Positions 18,955 to 29,132 of a DNA stretch of 41,039 nt are shown one piece after another. Source of the DNA: Comamonadaceae bacterium (GTDB lineage Bacteria; Pseudomonadota; Gammaproteobacteria; Burkholderiales; Burkholderiaceae_C). The notes beneath the pieces were generated by a model. That model saw nothing but the letters and a program-made list of their open reading frames with translations, ran no database searches and had not been told where the DNA came from. Position numbers and translations under genes: made by a program. Location: the NCBI GenBank assembly GCA_947455935.1, contig CANGPV010000009.1:1-41039 (forward strand). The letters are read 5' to 3'. Numbering within the stretch: the first letter of the stretch is position 1; every line of letters begins with the position of its first letter.

Positions 18955-20439
18955 ATGAAACCTGCTTCTTCTGAGCGTTTTGACCGCTCACTGGTGTGGT
19001 TTAGACGGGACTTACGAGCCGATGATCACACGGCCCTACACCATGCACTGCAACACAGCAAACAGGTCTACTGCGTCTTTGTATTCGACAGCACCATTTT
19101 GGACAAACTTGCCCGGCAAGACAGGCGCGTGGCCTTTATCCATGGCAGTCTGGTTGACTTAAACCAACAACTTCAATCGCTCTCAGGCCATTCAGCGTCA
19201 GGGCTGATGGTTGTGCATGGTGACCCCTTGAAATGCATCAACGAATTAGCGCAAACATTAAACGTACAAGCGGTCTTCACCCACCATGACGATGAGCCCT
19301 ATGCCCTTAGCCGAGATGCCACCGTAAGGGGCACTTTGGCAGACAAGGGCATTGCATTTCACAGTTACAAAGACCATGTGGTGTTTGAGCGCAGTGAAAT
19401 ATTGACCCAAAATGGTCAGCCTTATGGCGTATTTACACCGTTTAAAAACAATTGGCTGAAGAAGGTCACAGCCGATGACTTGGCAGAGCGACCCGTCAAA
19501 CCTGCCGCAGGTCAACTGGCTGCTCTTCCTGCTTCGCTGAGACATCCCATACCCAGCTTGGCGGACTTAGGTTTTGAGCCAGTGGATTTGCATTCCCTGC
19601 ACATACAACCCGGGGCCAGCGGCGCTGACATATTGGTCAATGATTTTGTCAAACGCATAAGCCATTACCAACAAACACGCGATTACCCCGGCGTGAAAGG
19701 CCCGAGTTACCTCAGCGTGCATTTGCGCTTTGGCACGGTATCGGTAAGACGCTTGGCACGTTTAGCGCATCCGCTGGCACTCAAGGGGGACGCAGGAGCG
19801 CAAACTTGGTTGGGTGAGCTGATTTGGCGAGATTTTTATCACCAAATTTTGCACCACCATCCACGCGTGGTAAACCACGCATTCAAACCAGCTTATGACG
19901 ATATCGTGTGGGAAAGTGGCAAGGACGCCAAGCAATTGTTTGCGGCGTGGTGCGAGGGGCGAACGGGTTATCCCTTGGTCGATGCGGCCATGGCACAGAT
20001 CAACCAAACTGGCTATATGCACAATCGCTTGCGCATGGTGGTCGCCAGTTTTCTAGTTAAAGACTTAGGCATTGACTGGCGCTGGGGCGAGCAGTATTTC
20101 GCCCAGCATTTGATTGATTTTGACTTGGCCGCTAACAATGGCGGTTGGCAATGGGCAAGCTCCAGCGGTTGCGATGCGCAACCTTATTTTCGTATTTTTA
20201 ATCCTATCAGCCAGAGTGAGAAATTTGATCCTCAAGGTAAATTTATTCGGCGCTATGTGCCTCAACTGGCTGCCCTGCCCGACGATGCCATTCATGCGCC
20301 TTGGCTAGCCAAACCTGTGGTGTTGGCTGCCGCCCATGTCAAGCTGGGAGAAACTTACCCTCTTCCAGTGGTGGATCATGCCAAGGCGCGTTTAAAAACC
20401 TTGATGCGCTACAGCGTTGTGAAAAGCAAAGCCCAATGA
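18955..20439 (+). CDS. phrB: Deoxyribodipyrimidine photolyase
   Basis: RSLVWFRRDLRADDHTALHHAL, FIHGSLVDLNQQL, WLGELIWRDFYHQIL, YMHNRLRMVVASFLVKDLGIDWRWGEQYFAQHLIDFDLAANNGGWQWASSSGCDAQPYFRIFNP. Confidence 0.96.
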   Translation: MKPASSERFDRSLVWFRRDLRADDHTALHHALQHSKQVYCVFVFDSTILDKLARQDRRVAFIHGSLVDLNQQLQSLSGHSASGLMVVHGDPLKCINELAQTLNVQAVFTHHDDEPYALSRDATVRGTLADKGIAFHSYKDHVVFERSEILTQNGQPYGVFTPFKNNWLKKVTADDLAERPVKPAAGQLAALPASLRHPIPSLADLGFEPVDLHSLHIQPGASGADILVNDFVKRISHYQQTRDYPGVKGPSYLSVHLRFGTVSVRRLARLAHPLALKGDAGAQTWLGELIWRDFYHQILHHHPRVVNHAFKPAYDDIVWESGKDAKQLFAAWCEGRTGYPLVDAAMAQINQTGYMHNRLRMVVASFLVKDLGIDWRWGEQYFAQHLIDFDLAANNGGWQWASSSGCDAQPYFRIFNPISQSEKFDPQGKFIRRYVPQLAALPDDAIHAPWLAKPVVLAAAHVKLGETYPLPVVDHAKARLKTLMRYSVVKSKAQ

Positions 20440-20449
20440 TGGTCTTTAC

Positions 20450-20617
20450 TTAAATCTGCACCATTTCAAAATCTTCCTTGCGAGCACCACATTCAGGGCA
20501 AGTCCAGTTCATAGGCACTTGTTCCCACGGTGTTCCAGGGGCAATTCCCTCTTCAGGCGCGCCAGCAGCCTCGTCGTAAATCCATCCACAAATCAAGCAC
20601 ATCCAGGTCTTGTTCAC
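20450..20617 (-). CDS. Rubredoxin (55 aa, GTG start)
   Basis: Not in ORF track. Reverse strand reads VNKTWMCLICGWIYDEAAGAPEEGIAPGTPWEQVPMNWTCPECGARKEDFEMVQI with both CxxC motifs; purine-rich RBS GGAAAG upstream. Confidence 0.93.
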   Translation of the reverse strand: MNKTWMCLICGWIYDEAAGAPEEGIAPGTPWEQVPMNWTCPECGARKEDFEMVQI

Positions 20618-20664
20618 AGTTATTTCTTTCCAATTAATCAGGTAAAACCCGCTAAAGCGGTGGC

Positions 20665-20685
20665 ATAGAATGATTCAGATTCTAT
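20665..20685. promoter_or_regulatory. Inverted repeat ATAGAAT-gattcag-ATTCTAT upstream of thiD
   Basis: Perfect 7-bp arms in the divergent rubredoxin/thiD intergenic region. Confidence 0.35.
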
Positions 20686-20694
20686 AGATGGCTC

Positions 20695-21627
20695 ATGAAC
20701 ACACCCACACCCCTGCCTGATGAAGGCCAATCTCAGGAAATGGCGCATCCTTGCGTGCTGTGTTTCAATTCCAACGATCCAAGCGGTGCAGGTGGCTTAA
20801 CCGCAGATATCTTGGCCATGTCCTCCGTCGGTTCGCATGTGTTGGCCATCTCTACAGGCAGTTATGTGAGAGATACCGCGGAAGTGTTTGACCATGTAGC
20901 GGTTGAGGATGACACCGTCGATGAACAAGCGCGAACCATCTTGGAAGACATCGCTGTGCAAGTCATCAAGATTGGTTTTTGTGGTTCAGCAGATGTGCTC
21001 TCTACGGTTGCAGAAATTTGTGCTGACTATGCCGATGTGCCTGTGGTGGCTTACATGCCCAGCCTGTCTTGGTGGCAAGACGAACCCATCGATGCCTACC
21101 AAGATGCTTTCATGGAATTGGTCTTGCCACAAACGACCGTCTTGGTAGGTAACCACAGCACCCTGTGGCGCTGGTTATTGCCCGACTGGGGCAGTGATAG
21201 CAATCCCAGCGCCAGAGATTTGGCCAAAGCTGCCGCTGAAAAAGGCGTTCCCTACACATTTGTCACAGGCTTGCCGCAGGCGGGTGGACAGCATTTGGAA
21301 AACGCCTTAGCTACACCGCTGAATGTGCTGGTCAGTGAGAACATCGAACGTTTTGACGCCGTCTTTACAGGTGCTGGCGACACTTTGAGCGCAGCCTTGG
21401 CCGGTTTGCTCGCCATGGGCGACGATTTAGAAGCTGCTGCAGGAGAGGCGCTGGGTTATCTGGATGGCAGCTTAGATGCAGGCTTTCGCCCCGGCATGGG
21501 TCACGCCGTAGCAGACCGATTGTTTTGGGCTCACAGCGTGGACGACAGCGCAGAGTTTGAAGATGACGACGACACCAACGTCACTGCCGACGATTTCTCT
21601 TTGCCAGGACACCAAACCCGTCACTGA
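20695..21627 (+). CDS. thiD: Hydroxymethylpyrimidine/phosphomethylpyrimidine kinase (ThiD-like)
   Basis: NDPSGAGGLTADILAMSSVGSHVLAISTGSYVRDT, AVFTGAGDTLSAALAGLLA; acidic C-terminal tail. Confidence 0.85.
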   Translation: MNTPTPLPDEGQSQEMAHPCVLCFNSNDPSGAGGLTADILAMSSVGSHVLAISTGSYVRDTAEVFDHVAVEDDTVDEQARTILEDIAVQVIKIGFCGSADVLSTVAEICADYADVPVVAYMPSLSWWQDEPIDAYQDAFMELVLPQTTVLVGNHSTLWRWLLPDWGSDSNPSARDLAKAAAEKGVPYTFVTGLPQAGGQHLENALATPLNVLVSENIERFDAVFTGAGDTLSAALAGLLAMGDDLEAAAGEALGYLDGSLDAGFRPGMGHAVADRLFWAHSVDDSAEFEDDDDTNVTADDFSLPGHQTRH

Positions 21628-21648
21628 TTTTTTAACCGTATTCCTACC

Positions 21649-22944
21649 ATGACCGATCTGAACCAAACCCTTTTCGACCGCGCGCGCCAAGTCATCCCTG
21701 GCGGTGTCAATTCCCCTGTTCGCGCTTTCCGCGCCGTGGGTGGCACACCGCGTTTTGTCAAACGCGCCCAAGGGGCGTATTTTTGGGACGCCAACGACAA
21801 GCGCTACATCGACTACATCGGCTCGTGGGGCCCGATGATCTTGGGCCACGGCCACCCCGCCGTGGTCGAAGCCGTGCAAAAAGCGGTGCTCGAAGGTTTC
21901 TCCTACGGCGCCCCCACCGAACGCGAAATTGAACTCGCCGAAGCGCTGTTGAAACTCATGCCCTCGATGGACATGGTGCGCTTGGTCAGCTCGGGCACCG
22001 AAGCCGGCATGAGCGCCTTGCGCTTGGCGCGTGGTGCCACTGGCCGCAGCAAGATCATCAAGTTCGAAGGCTGCTACCACGGCCACGCCGACGCGCTGTT
22101 GGTGAAAGCCGGCTCCGGCTTGGCCACCTTTGGCAATCCGACCAGCGCTGGTGTGCCGCCTGAAGTGGTGCAACACACCTTGGTGCTCGAGTACAACAAC
22201 ATCCCCCAATTGGAAGAAGCCTTTGCCCTGCACGGCAAAGAGTTGGCCTGTTTGATGATTGAGCCCATCGCCGGCAACATGAACTTTGTGCGCGCCAGCG
22301 TGCCCTTCATGAAGCGCTGCCGCGAGCTGTGCAGCCAGCACGGCGCGCTGCTGGTGTTTGACGAGGTGATGACCGGCTGCCGCGTGGCCTTGGGCAGTGC
22401 GCAAAGCGTTTACGCGCAATCCATCCCTGGCTTCGAGCCCGACCTCACGGTGCTGGGCAAGGTGATTGGCGGCGGCATGCCCTTGGCGGCCTTTGGTGGC
22501 AAACGCGCCGTGATGGAGCAACTCGCCCCCTTGGGGCCGGTGTACCAAGCGGGCACTTTGAGTGGCAACCCCGTCGCCACCGCTTGCGGCTTGGCCACCT
22601 TGAAAGAAATTTCCAAGCCTGGTTTTTTTGACGCGCTCTCAGCCCGCACCCAAAGCTTGGTCGATGGCCTCAAAGGGGCCGCCGCCAAAGCCGGTGTGCC
22701 TTTCAGCGCCGATTGCCAAGGCGGCATGTTTGGCTTCTTTTTGCTGCCCGAGTTGCCGCAAAACTACGCCAAGGTGATGACCAGCGACAGCCCCAAATTC
22801 AACACCCTGTTCCACGGCTTGCTCGACCGTGGCGTGTACATCGCACCGGCTTTGTACGAGGCTGGTTTTGTCAGCGGTGCCCACACGGCAGACGACATCG
22901 CCGCCACGGTGCAAGCCGCGGCCGAGGTGTTTGCCACCTTATGA
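21649..22944 (+). CDS. hemL: Glutamate-1-semialdehyde 2,1-aminomutase
   Basis: [62 protein letters not shown]. Confidence 0.97.
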   Translation: MTDLNQTLFDRARQVIPGGVNSPVRAFRAVGGTPRFVKRAQGAYFWDANDKRYIDYIGSWGPMILGHGHPAVVEAVQKAVLEGFSYGAPTEREIELAEALLKLMPSMDMVRLVSSGTEAGMSALRLARGATGRSKIIKFEGCYHGHADALLVKAGSGLATFGNPTSAGVPPEVVQHTLVLEYNNIPQLEEAFALHGKELACLMIEPIAGNMNFVRASVPFMKRCRELCSQHGALLVFDEVMTGCRVALGSAQSVYAQSIPGFEPDLTVLGKVIGGGMPLAAFGGKRAVMEQLAPLGPVYQAGTLSGNPVATACGLATLKEISKPGFFDALSARTQSLVDGLKGAAAKAGVPFSADCQGGMFGFFLLPELPQNYAKVMTSDSPKFNTLFHGLLDRGVYIAPALYEAGFVSGAHTADDIAATVQAAAEVFATL

Positions 22945-23447
22945 ACCGACCGCTGCTAAAGCTTTGGGGGGTGTCGCTTTGCCTGATGGCTTATACACAC
23001 ACAGCTCGAGCTGAGAGCGAGTTGTCAGATACTTTTTCAAATCTAAGTCATCCGCAAGCAATTTGGATCAATGCTGGTTTTTACACCTCCCACTTCGATC
23101 ACGACAAAGGCTTGCGCAACGCCAACCCTGGACTTGGAATTGAATGGACTTTGAATGACACTTATGCATTGACTGCAGGTGAATTTAAAAACAGCGATAA
23201 CCAGCGTTCAAATTACCTAGGTATGTATGTCATGCCTTGGAAATGGGAGTCCTTCAAACTCGGTGCTGTGGTGGGCGCGTTTGACGGCTACCCTCGGGCC
23301 AACCAAGGCGGCTGGTTCCCAGCCCTTGTGCCCATGGTGTCTTTCGAAAACCAACGCTGGGGATTGAACACTGCCGTGATTCCCACGCTCAAAGATAAAC
23401 TTTACGGTGGCATCAGCTTTCAATTGAAATACAAACTCAACCACTGA
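22941..23447 (+). CDS. Secreted/outer-membrane beta-barrel-like hypothetical protein
   Basis: ATGA overlap with hemL; signal peptide; [39 protein letters not shown] pattern. Confidence 0.7.
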   Translation: MNRPLLKLWGVSLCLMAYTHTARAESELSDTFSNLSHPQAIWINAGFYTSHFDHDKGLRNANPGLGIEWTLNDTYALTAGEFKNSDNQRSNYLGMYVMPWKWESFKLGAVVGAFDGYPRANQGGWFPALVPMVSFENQRWGLNTAVIPTLKDKLYGGISFQLKYKLNH

Positions 23448-23451
23448 CACC

Positions 23452-24702
23452 ATGACCCATTCCACAAGCAATCGAAGACAGTGGCTCAAGCAATCCAGCG
23501 TGTTAGGACTTGCATCGGCAACCGCAGCCAGCGCCATTGCGGAATCTGCATCCACTGGCTTACCACCTCAAGTTCCCTCTTGGACCACATCCCTCGGAAA
23601 ACCTTTTTTAAGTCCGGCTTATGGGGTGCCCTCAGAGCACGAAAAACACGTCAAACGCGCCTTGTTGCCCAACCCGGGGCCTTACCCCACAGCCTCACGC
23701 ACGCCTTTGCAATCTTTGCACGGCACTGTCACGCCTAACGGCTTGGTCTTTGAGCGACACCATGCCGGCTTTCCTTCTATTGCATCACAAGATCATCGCT
23801 TGATGCTGCACGGCATGGTTGATCGTCCCTTGATCTTCACGATGGAAGATATTGTTCGCTTTCCTTCGGAGTCCAAGGTGTATTTTTTGGAATGCTCAGG
23901 CAACAGTGCTTTGGAGTTGAAGAAACCGACGGGGGTTACGGCGCAAGATACCCATGGCATGTTGTCTTGCTGCGAATGGACTGGGGTACGTCTTTCCACT
24001 GTGTTGCAAGAGGCAGGAATTCAAAAGCAAGCCACGTGGCTACTGGCTGAAGGCGCAGATGCCGCGGCCATGACACGCAGCATTCCCATGGCCAAAGCCT
24101 TGGATGACGCCATGTTGGTGTATGCCCAAAACGGTGAAATGCTTCGCCCCGAACAAGGCTATCCGCTTCGCCTTTTCTTGCCTGGCTTTGAGGGCAATAT
24201 GAGTGTCAAGTGGTTGCGGCGCCTCAAACTGGGCGACGCTCCTTGGCAAAGTCGCGAAGAAACAAGCGCTTACACCGACTTGATGCCTGATGGCTCAGCG
24301 CTGCAGTTCACTTTTCATATGGACGTCAAATCGGTCATCACTTCCCCCTCGGGTGGGCAAACTATTCAGAGACCTGGTTTTTATGAGATTCAAGGCTTGG
24401 CGTGGTCCGGGCGAGGAAAAATTCGTCGTGTCGAAGTAAGTGTGGATGGAGGGAAAAACTGGCAAGACACTGCATTGCAAGAGCCCATACAAAGTAAAGC
24501 TGTCGTGCGGTTTCGCTTTCCTTGGCAATGGCAGGGACAAGCCGCTTTGCTACAAAGCCGCGCCACCGACGAGTATGGGCATGTACAACCTTCGCGAAGT
24601 CAAATCATTGCTGATAAAGGCATGAACTTTTATTACCACAACAATGCCATTCAAACATGGCAAGTCTCAGCACAAGGTGAGGTACGCAATGTCCACGCTT
24701 AA
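23452..24702 (+). CDS. soxC: Sulfite dehydrogenase, molybdopterin subunit (SoxC-like)
   Basis: FLECSGNSALE (Mo-Cys region), GVRLSTVLQEAGI, LRLFLPGFEGNMSVKWLRRLKL, Mo-co dimerisation domain GRGKIRRVEVSVDGGKNW. Confidence 0.88.
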   Translation: MTHSTSNRRQWLKQSSVLGLASATAASAIAESASTGLPPQVPSWTTSLGKPFLSPAYGVPSEHEKHVKRALLPNPGPYPTASRTPLQSLHGTVTPNGLVFERHHAGFPSIASQDHRLMLHGMVDRPLIFTMEDIVRFPSESKVYFLECSGNSALELKKPTGVTAQDTHGMLSCCEWTGVRLSTVLQEAGIQKQATWLLAEGADAAAMTRSIPMAKALDDAMLVYAQNGEMLRPEQGYPLRLFLPGFEGNMSVKWLRRLKLGDAPWQSREETSAYTDLMPDGSALQFTFHMDVKSVITSPSGGQTIQRPGFYEIQGLAWSGRGKIRRVEVSVDGGKNWQDTALQEPIQSKAVVRFRFPWQWQGQAALLQSRATDEYGHVQPSRSQIIADKGMNFYYHNNAIQTWQVSAQGEVRNVHA

Positions 24703-25237
24703 GTTTTCTCGCTTTGCACTTGGTTGGTGTCTTGGCTTTGTATGTCTTGCACCTTTGCATTCACAGACTCAGCAGCGACTGGGTCTGGGTCAAAACCTTT
24801 CCACAGAAACCTTAAAGGGGTGGGACATTGACATTGATGCCTATGGCAACGGTCTGCCTGCGGGTCAAGGCAATGCCACCCAGGGTGCCGTGATTTATGC
24901 TGAAAAATGTCAAGCTTGCCATGGCGAAAAAGGTGTAGGTGGTCCAGCCAACAAATTAGCAGGGGGCGCAGGTTCTTTGAACAGCACGACGCCTTTGAAA
25001 TCGATTGGAAGTTTTTGGCCTTATGCCACCACCTTGTTTGATTACATACGACGGGCCATGCCGCTGACCGCGCCCCAATCACTGAATGCCGATCAGGTGT
25101 ATTCGTTGTCAGCGTATTTGCTCTACCTCAACGGCATTGTGAATACCACCTACACAGTGGACGCCCAGAGTTTGCCGGCAATCAAAATGCCAAATCTTCA
25201 GGGCTTCAAACCCATTGTGGACAGTTTGCCAGAGTAA
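24689..25237 (+). CDS. soxD: Monohaem cytochrome c, sulfite dehydrogenase subunit (SoxD-like)
   Basis: Signal peptide and CQACHGEKGVGGPANKLAGG; overlaps soxC. Start revised to the ATG at 24689 (MSTLKFSRFALGWC). Confidence 0.8.
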   Translation: MSTLKFSRFALGWCLGFVCLAPLHSQTQQRLGLGQNLSTETLKGWDIDIDAYGNGLPAGQGNATQGAVIYAEKCQACHGEKGVGGPANKLAGGAGSLNSTTPLKSIGSFWPYATTLFDYIRRAMPLTAPQSLNADQVYSLSAYLLYLNGIVNTTYTVDAQSLPAIKMPNLQGFKPIVDSLPE

Positions 25238-25269
25238 CGGCGCTGATGTCCTAAATTTCAAGAGAATAT

Positions 25270-25527
25270 TTATTTTTTCTCTGCAATAGTATGGGCATGT
25301 GTGGCCATATCAAACGCCTTGGCCTTGCCTATGTAAAAACGATCAATGCGCCAATCTTTCAGAACTTCAATAGCCAAATCAAAATCAGCGGTATCCAAAC
25401 TGTAAAGATCTTTAACTGAAAATTGAATATCGGACTCTAGGGAAAGAATAAGCTTGGAAAACGTTTTTCCGACAGAGGAGTTTGGGTTTTTTTCGATCAA
25501 TTTTTTAGCTTGCTTGATGGCACGCAT
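25270..25527 (-). CDS. Conserved-looking hypothetical protein (85 aa)
   Basis: Intact ORF with plausible context; no recognised domain. Confidence 0.55.
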   Translation of the reverse strand: MRAIKQAKKLIEKNPNSSVGKTFSKLILSLESDIQFSVKDLYSLDTADFDLAIEVLKDWRIDRFYIGKAKAFDMATHAHTIAEKK

Positions 25528-25608
25528 GAATATCCCCTTTAATATCGGGAAATCTTACAGTATTAAATATCAATCTTTTATGTCAATAGTGTGACAACTT
25601 GATCTGCA

Positions 25609-27183
25609 TCAATGACGGAAATGACGCACACCCGTGAAAACCATGGAAACGCCTCGCTCATCAGCAGCCGCAATGACTTCTGCGTCCCGCATGGAGCCTC
25701 CGGGTTGAATCACACAGCGTGCACCTTCATCAACCACCACATCCAAGCCATCTCTGAAGGGGAAAAATGCATCGCTGGCAACCACAGAGTCTTTAAGCGA
25801 CAACTTGGCATGACCCGCCTTGATGCCAGCCATTCGCGCTGAATCTAAACGGCTCATTTGGCCCGCACCTACACCCAATGTCATGCCGTCACCTACAAAC
25901 ACGATGGCATTGCTTTTGACATATTTGGCCACCTTCCAAGCGAACAACATGTCTTGAAGCTGAGCAGCACTGGGTTGGAGCTTGGTAACCACTTGCATGT
26001 CTTGCAGGGTCAATTGATGGTTGTCGGCTGTTTGCATCAGCAAGCCTGAACCAATACGTTTGACATCCACAGTATTCAAACCTTGTGACCATGCATCGTC
26101 CCCACCAGGGGGAAGAGCGATTTGCAAAACCCGCACATTGGCTTTGGTTTGCAGAAGTTGAAGTGCTTCACCGGTGAAAGAAGGTGCCATCAGCACTTCA
26201 ACAAACTGTTGTCCCAAAGCCTGTGCAGTTGCAACATCAACGGGGCAGTTAAACGCAATGATGCCGCCGAAAGCAGAGGTAGGGTCAGTTTGGTAAGCCT
26301 TGAGGTAAGCTTTCAGCGCATCTTCACCAAGGGCCACGCCGCAGGGATTAGCATGCTTGACGATCACGCAAGCTGGTGTATCAAAACTTTTGACGCACTC
26401 CCAAGCGGCATCGGCATCGGCAATATTGTTGTAGGACAACTCTTTGCCTTGAAGTTGCTTTGCAGTAACCAATGAACCAGGAGCGGGGTGCGCATCTCTG
26501 TAAAAAGCAGCGAGTTGGTGTGGGTTTTCACCATAGCGTAAATCTTGTAGCTTGATAAATCGTCCGTTAGCTTGACCAGGAAATACACTTCGCTGCTGCG
26601 TAGACAAATCTAAGGAAGACAAATAATCGCTGATGGCGCCATCGTAATGACTGATACGATTAAATGCACTTACGGCCAATTGGAATCGGCTCAGCTCGCT
26701 AATTGCGTGGTGTTGCTCTAGCTCACTGATCACCCAGTTGTATTGGGTTACATCTGTGATCACAGCTACATGCTTCCAATTCTTGGCAGCACTGCGCACC
26801 ATGGCTGGACCACCTATATCGATATTTTCAATAGCATCGTCCAAGGTACATTCAGGTGAAGCCACCGTGGCTTCAAAAGGGTAAAGATTGACCACCAACA
26901 GGTCAATGGCATGGATGCCATGGTCTTGCAATGCCTGCATATGCAAAGCCATATCGCGTCGCGCAAGCAACCCCCCATGCACCATGGGGTGCAAGGTTTT
27001 AACCCGACCATCCAGCATTTCAGGAAACCCCGTCAGATCTGCCACTTCTTGAACCGGCAAACCTTGCGCATGCAGCAACTGTGCAGTACCCCCGGTTGAG
27101 ATCAACTCAATGCCCAGTTGATGTAACGATTGGGCGAATTCAACAATGCCAGTCTTGTCAGAGACTGAGATCAGGGCTTTCAT
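25609..27183 (-). CDS. purH: Bifunctional AICAR formyltransferase / IMP cyclohydrolase
   Basis: [59 protein letters not shown]. Confidence 0.97.
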   Translation of the reverse strand: MKALISVSDKTGIVEFAQSLHQLGIELISTGGTAQLLHAQGLPVQEVADLTGFPEMLDGRVKTLHPMVHGGLLARRDMALHMQALQDHGIHAIDLLVVNLYPFEATVASPECTLDDAIENIDIGGPAMVRSAAKNWKHVAVITDVTQYNWVISELEQHHAISELSRFQLAVSAFNRISHYDGAISDYLSSLDLSTQQRSVFPGQANGRFIKLQDLRYGENPHQLAAFYRDAHPAPGSLVTAKQLQGKELSYNNIADADAAWECVKSFDTPACVIVKHANPCGVALGEDALKAYLKAYQTDPTSAFGGIIAFNCPVDVATAQALGQQFVEVLMAPSFTGEALQLLQTKANVRVLQIALPPGGDDAWSQGLNTVDVKRIGSGLLMQTADNHQLTLQDMQVVTKLQPSAAQLQDMLFAWKVAKYVKSNAIVFVGDGMTLGVGAGQMSRLDSARMAGIKAGHAKLSLKDSVVASDAFFPFRDGLDVVVDEGARCVIQPGGSMRDAEVIAAADERGVSMVFTGVRHFRH

Positions 27184-27223
27184 AGGAATCCTTTTTCTGC
27201 CAGCACGGGGGCACAGCAGTCCA

Positions 27224-27457
27224 TCACAGTAATTTATGCTCAGTAAGTTTCTTGCGCAAAGTATTACGATTCAAACCCAACCAACCCGCTGCGCGAGACT
27301 GGTTACCTTCTGCATGCTTCATGACAACATCCAGCAAGGGTTTTTCCATCACATTGATCATCATGGTGTGAAGTTGATCAGGATCTTCCCCGCGCAAATC
27401 TTTGAAATAGACCTCAAGGCTGTGGCGAACAGCTTCTTCTATTTGTTTCTTGCTCAT
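27224..27457 (-). CDS. fis: Fis family DNA-binding protein
   Basis: [40 protein letters not shown]; 4-bp overlap with dusB. Confidence 0.93.
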   Translation of the reverse strand: MSKKQIEEAVRHSLEVYFKDLRGEDPDQLHTMMINVMEKPLLDVVMKHAEGNQSRAAGWLGLNRNTLRKKLTEHKLL

Positions 27458-28485
27458 TCAATGGTCTCCATCTTCGAAAAAGATGTGGTGTAGATCAATC
27501 GATCAGACAACTGCCCCACCTCATCTAAAAAATCCGCTACTGCTAAAGCCTGCAAACGGCAGTCTTCTATCGCATTTAAGTGTTTTCTGAATTCACTGGC
27601 GCCTGGCAATCCTTGGATATACCAGTTAATGTGTTTGCGAGCTGTTCTAACGCCCATGAAGCTGCCATACAAGCTGTAGTGATCTTCAAGGTGATGCATC
27701 ATCAAACGCTTGACCTCAGCCACCAAGGGAGGTGCTAACAAGGTACCCTGCGATAAAAAATGATGTATTTCACGAAACAGCCAAGGACGACCTTGGGCTG
27801 CGCGCCCGACCATGACAGCATCGACACCCGTCATTTGTAACACCTGTTGTGCCTTGTGAGGCGAATCAATATCGCCATTGGCCACAACGGGAACAGCAAC
27901 AGCTTGCTTGACTTGCGCAATGGTGTCGTATTCAGCCTCGCCTTTATAACCTTGATCGCGGGTACGTCCGTGAACCGTAATCATTTGCACGCCTGCTGAC
28001 TCCGCTTTGCGAGCCAAAGTAACAGCATTGCGATGATCGCTATGCCATCCTGTGCGCATCTTTAGCGTGACAGGTGCGCCAAAGGGGCGGGCAGCTTGAA
28101 CCACAGCATCAATAATCGACAAGGCCAAAGACTCGTCTTGCATCAAGGCAGAACCAGCCCATTTGTTGCATACCTTCTTAGCAGGGCAACCCATATTGAT
28201 GTCAATGATTTGCGCACCTCGCTGGAGGTTGTAGGTGGCGGCTTCAGCCATCATGGCAGCATCCGTACCCGCTATTTGAACGGCAATGGGGCCGGTCTCG
28301 CCACTGTGATCTAGACGGCGTGACGTTTTCAAACTGTCACGCAAATCTTGTCTTGCAGTGACCATTTCAGAAACAGCGTACGCAGCACCCATTTGCTTGG
28401 CCAAACTGCGGTATGGCCTGTCTGTGACCCCAGCCATAGGGGCGGCGAAAACACAGTGGGGTAATTGGTAAGGGCCAAGACGCAT
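27454..28485 (-). CDS. dusB: tRNA-dihydrouridine synthase DusB
   Basis: APMAGVTDRPYRSLAKQMGA, DINMGCPAKKVCNKWAGSALM, TVHGRTRDQGYKGEAEY. Confidence 0.96.
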   Translation of the reverse strand: MRLGPYQLPHCVFAAPMAGVTDRPYRSLAKQMGAAYAVSEMVTARQDLRDSLKTSRRLDHSGETGPIAVQIAGTDAAMMAEAATYNLQRGAQIIDINMGCPAKKVCNKWAGSALMQDESLALSIIDAVVQAARPFGAPVTLKMRTGWHSDHRNAVTLARKAESAGVQMITVHGRTRDQGYKGEAEYDTIAQVKQAVAVPVVANGDIDSPHKAQQVLQMTGVDAVMVGRAAQGRPWLFREIHHFLSQGTLLAPPLVAEVKRLMMHHLEDHYSLYGSFMGVRTARKHINWYIQGLPGASEFRKHLNAIEDCRLQALAVADFLDEVGQLSDRLIYTTSFSKMETIE

Positions 28486-28629
28486 GAGAGGATTGAAATT
28501 AGCGGTCTGCTGAAAAACGAGGCACGATTCTAGCGGCGCATCTGCTTTGACAGGATCTTTTTTTTTGGTTTTTTTATGTGTGGAGCTGTGTGTTTTAAGT
28601 CAAGAAACATCGGATTACACTGGTCATAC

Positions 28630-29124
28630 ATGGAGATTTTTTTTCAAACCCTATTGACAACCTTGGCCTTGCCACAGTATGGGTTGACAACACTTTTCCT
28701 TGTCTGCTTTTTGGCAGCAACACTCTTGCCCATGGGGTCAGAGCCAGTGTTGTTAGTTTTGCTAGCGATCAATCCTGAATTGGTTTGGTGGGCCTTAGGG
28801 GTTGCAACGCTGGGCAACACCTTAGGCGGAATGGCGGGTTGGTGCATGGGTTGGGGCGCAGAGCGTGCGTTGGCTCACCATCTGCATCAAGACCACGTGA
28901 CATTGCATATGCGAGCTTTGCGATGGCTTGAACGAATGGGCCCTGCAGCCTGTTTAGGGGCGTGGTTGCCCCTTATTGGCGACCCTTTGTGCGTCGTGGC
29001 AGGTTATCTGCGCATGCCTTTTTGGCCTTGTGCGGCTTATATGGCTTTAGGCAAAGGTTTGCGTTATGCCATATTGGTGTTCGGATGGCAGACGCTAAGC
29101 TGCGGCTTTAGCTACATCGGTTAA
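28630..29124 (+). CDS. YqaA/DedA (SNARE-associated) family membrane protein
   Basis: LVCFLAATLLPMGSEPVLL, GVATLGNTLGGMAGWCMGW, WLPLIGDPLCVVAGYLRMPF. Start at 28630 (MEIFF) preferred over 28576. Confidence 0.85.
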   Translation: MEIFFQTLLTTLALPQYGLTTLFLVCFLAATLLPMGSEPVLLVLLAINPELVWWALGVATLGNTLGGMAGWCMGWGAERALAHHLHQDHVTLHMRALRWLERMGPAACLGAWLPLIGDPLCVVAGYLRMPFWPCAAYMALGKGLRYAILVFGWQTLSCGFSYIG

Positions 29125-29132
29125 GCGCGGCT

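Noticed and set aside
21472-22548. 358-aa minus-strand ORF opposite hemL
   Set aside because: Antisense shadow of a GC3-rich gene; His/Gly/Ala-rich with no recognisable domain, while hemL is unmistakable.
24644-24688. N-terminal extension of soxD inside soxC
   Set aside because: The extension MPFKHGKSQHKVRYA is not signal-peptide-like; the ATG at 24689 gives a plausible signal peptide.
28547-28578. TTGACA followed by T-tracts upstream of the YqaA-like gene as a sigma70 promoter
   Set aside because: No convincing -10 at 16-18 bp spacing; left unannotated.
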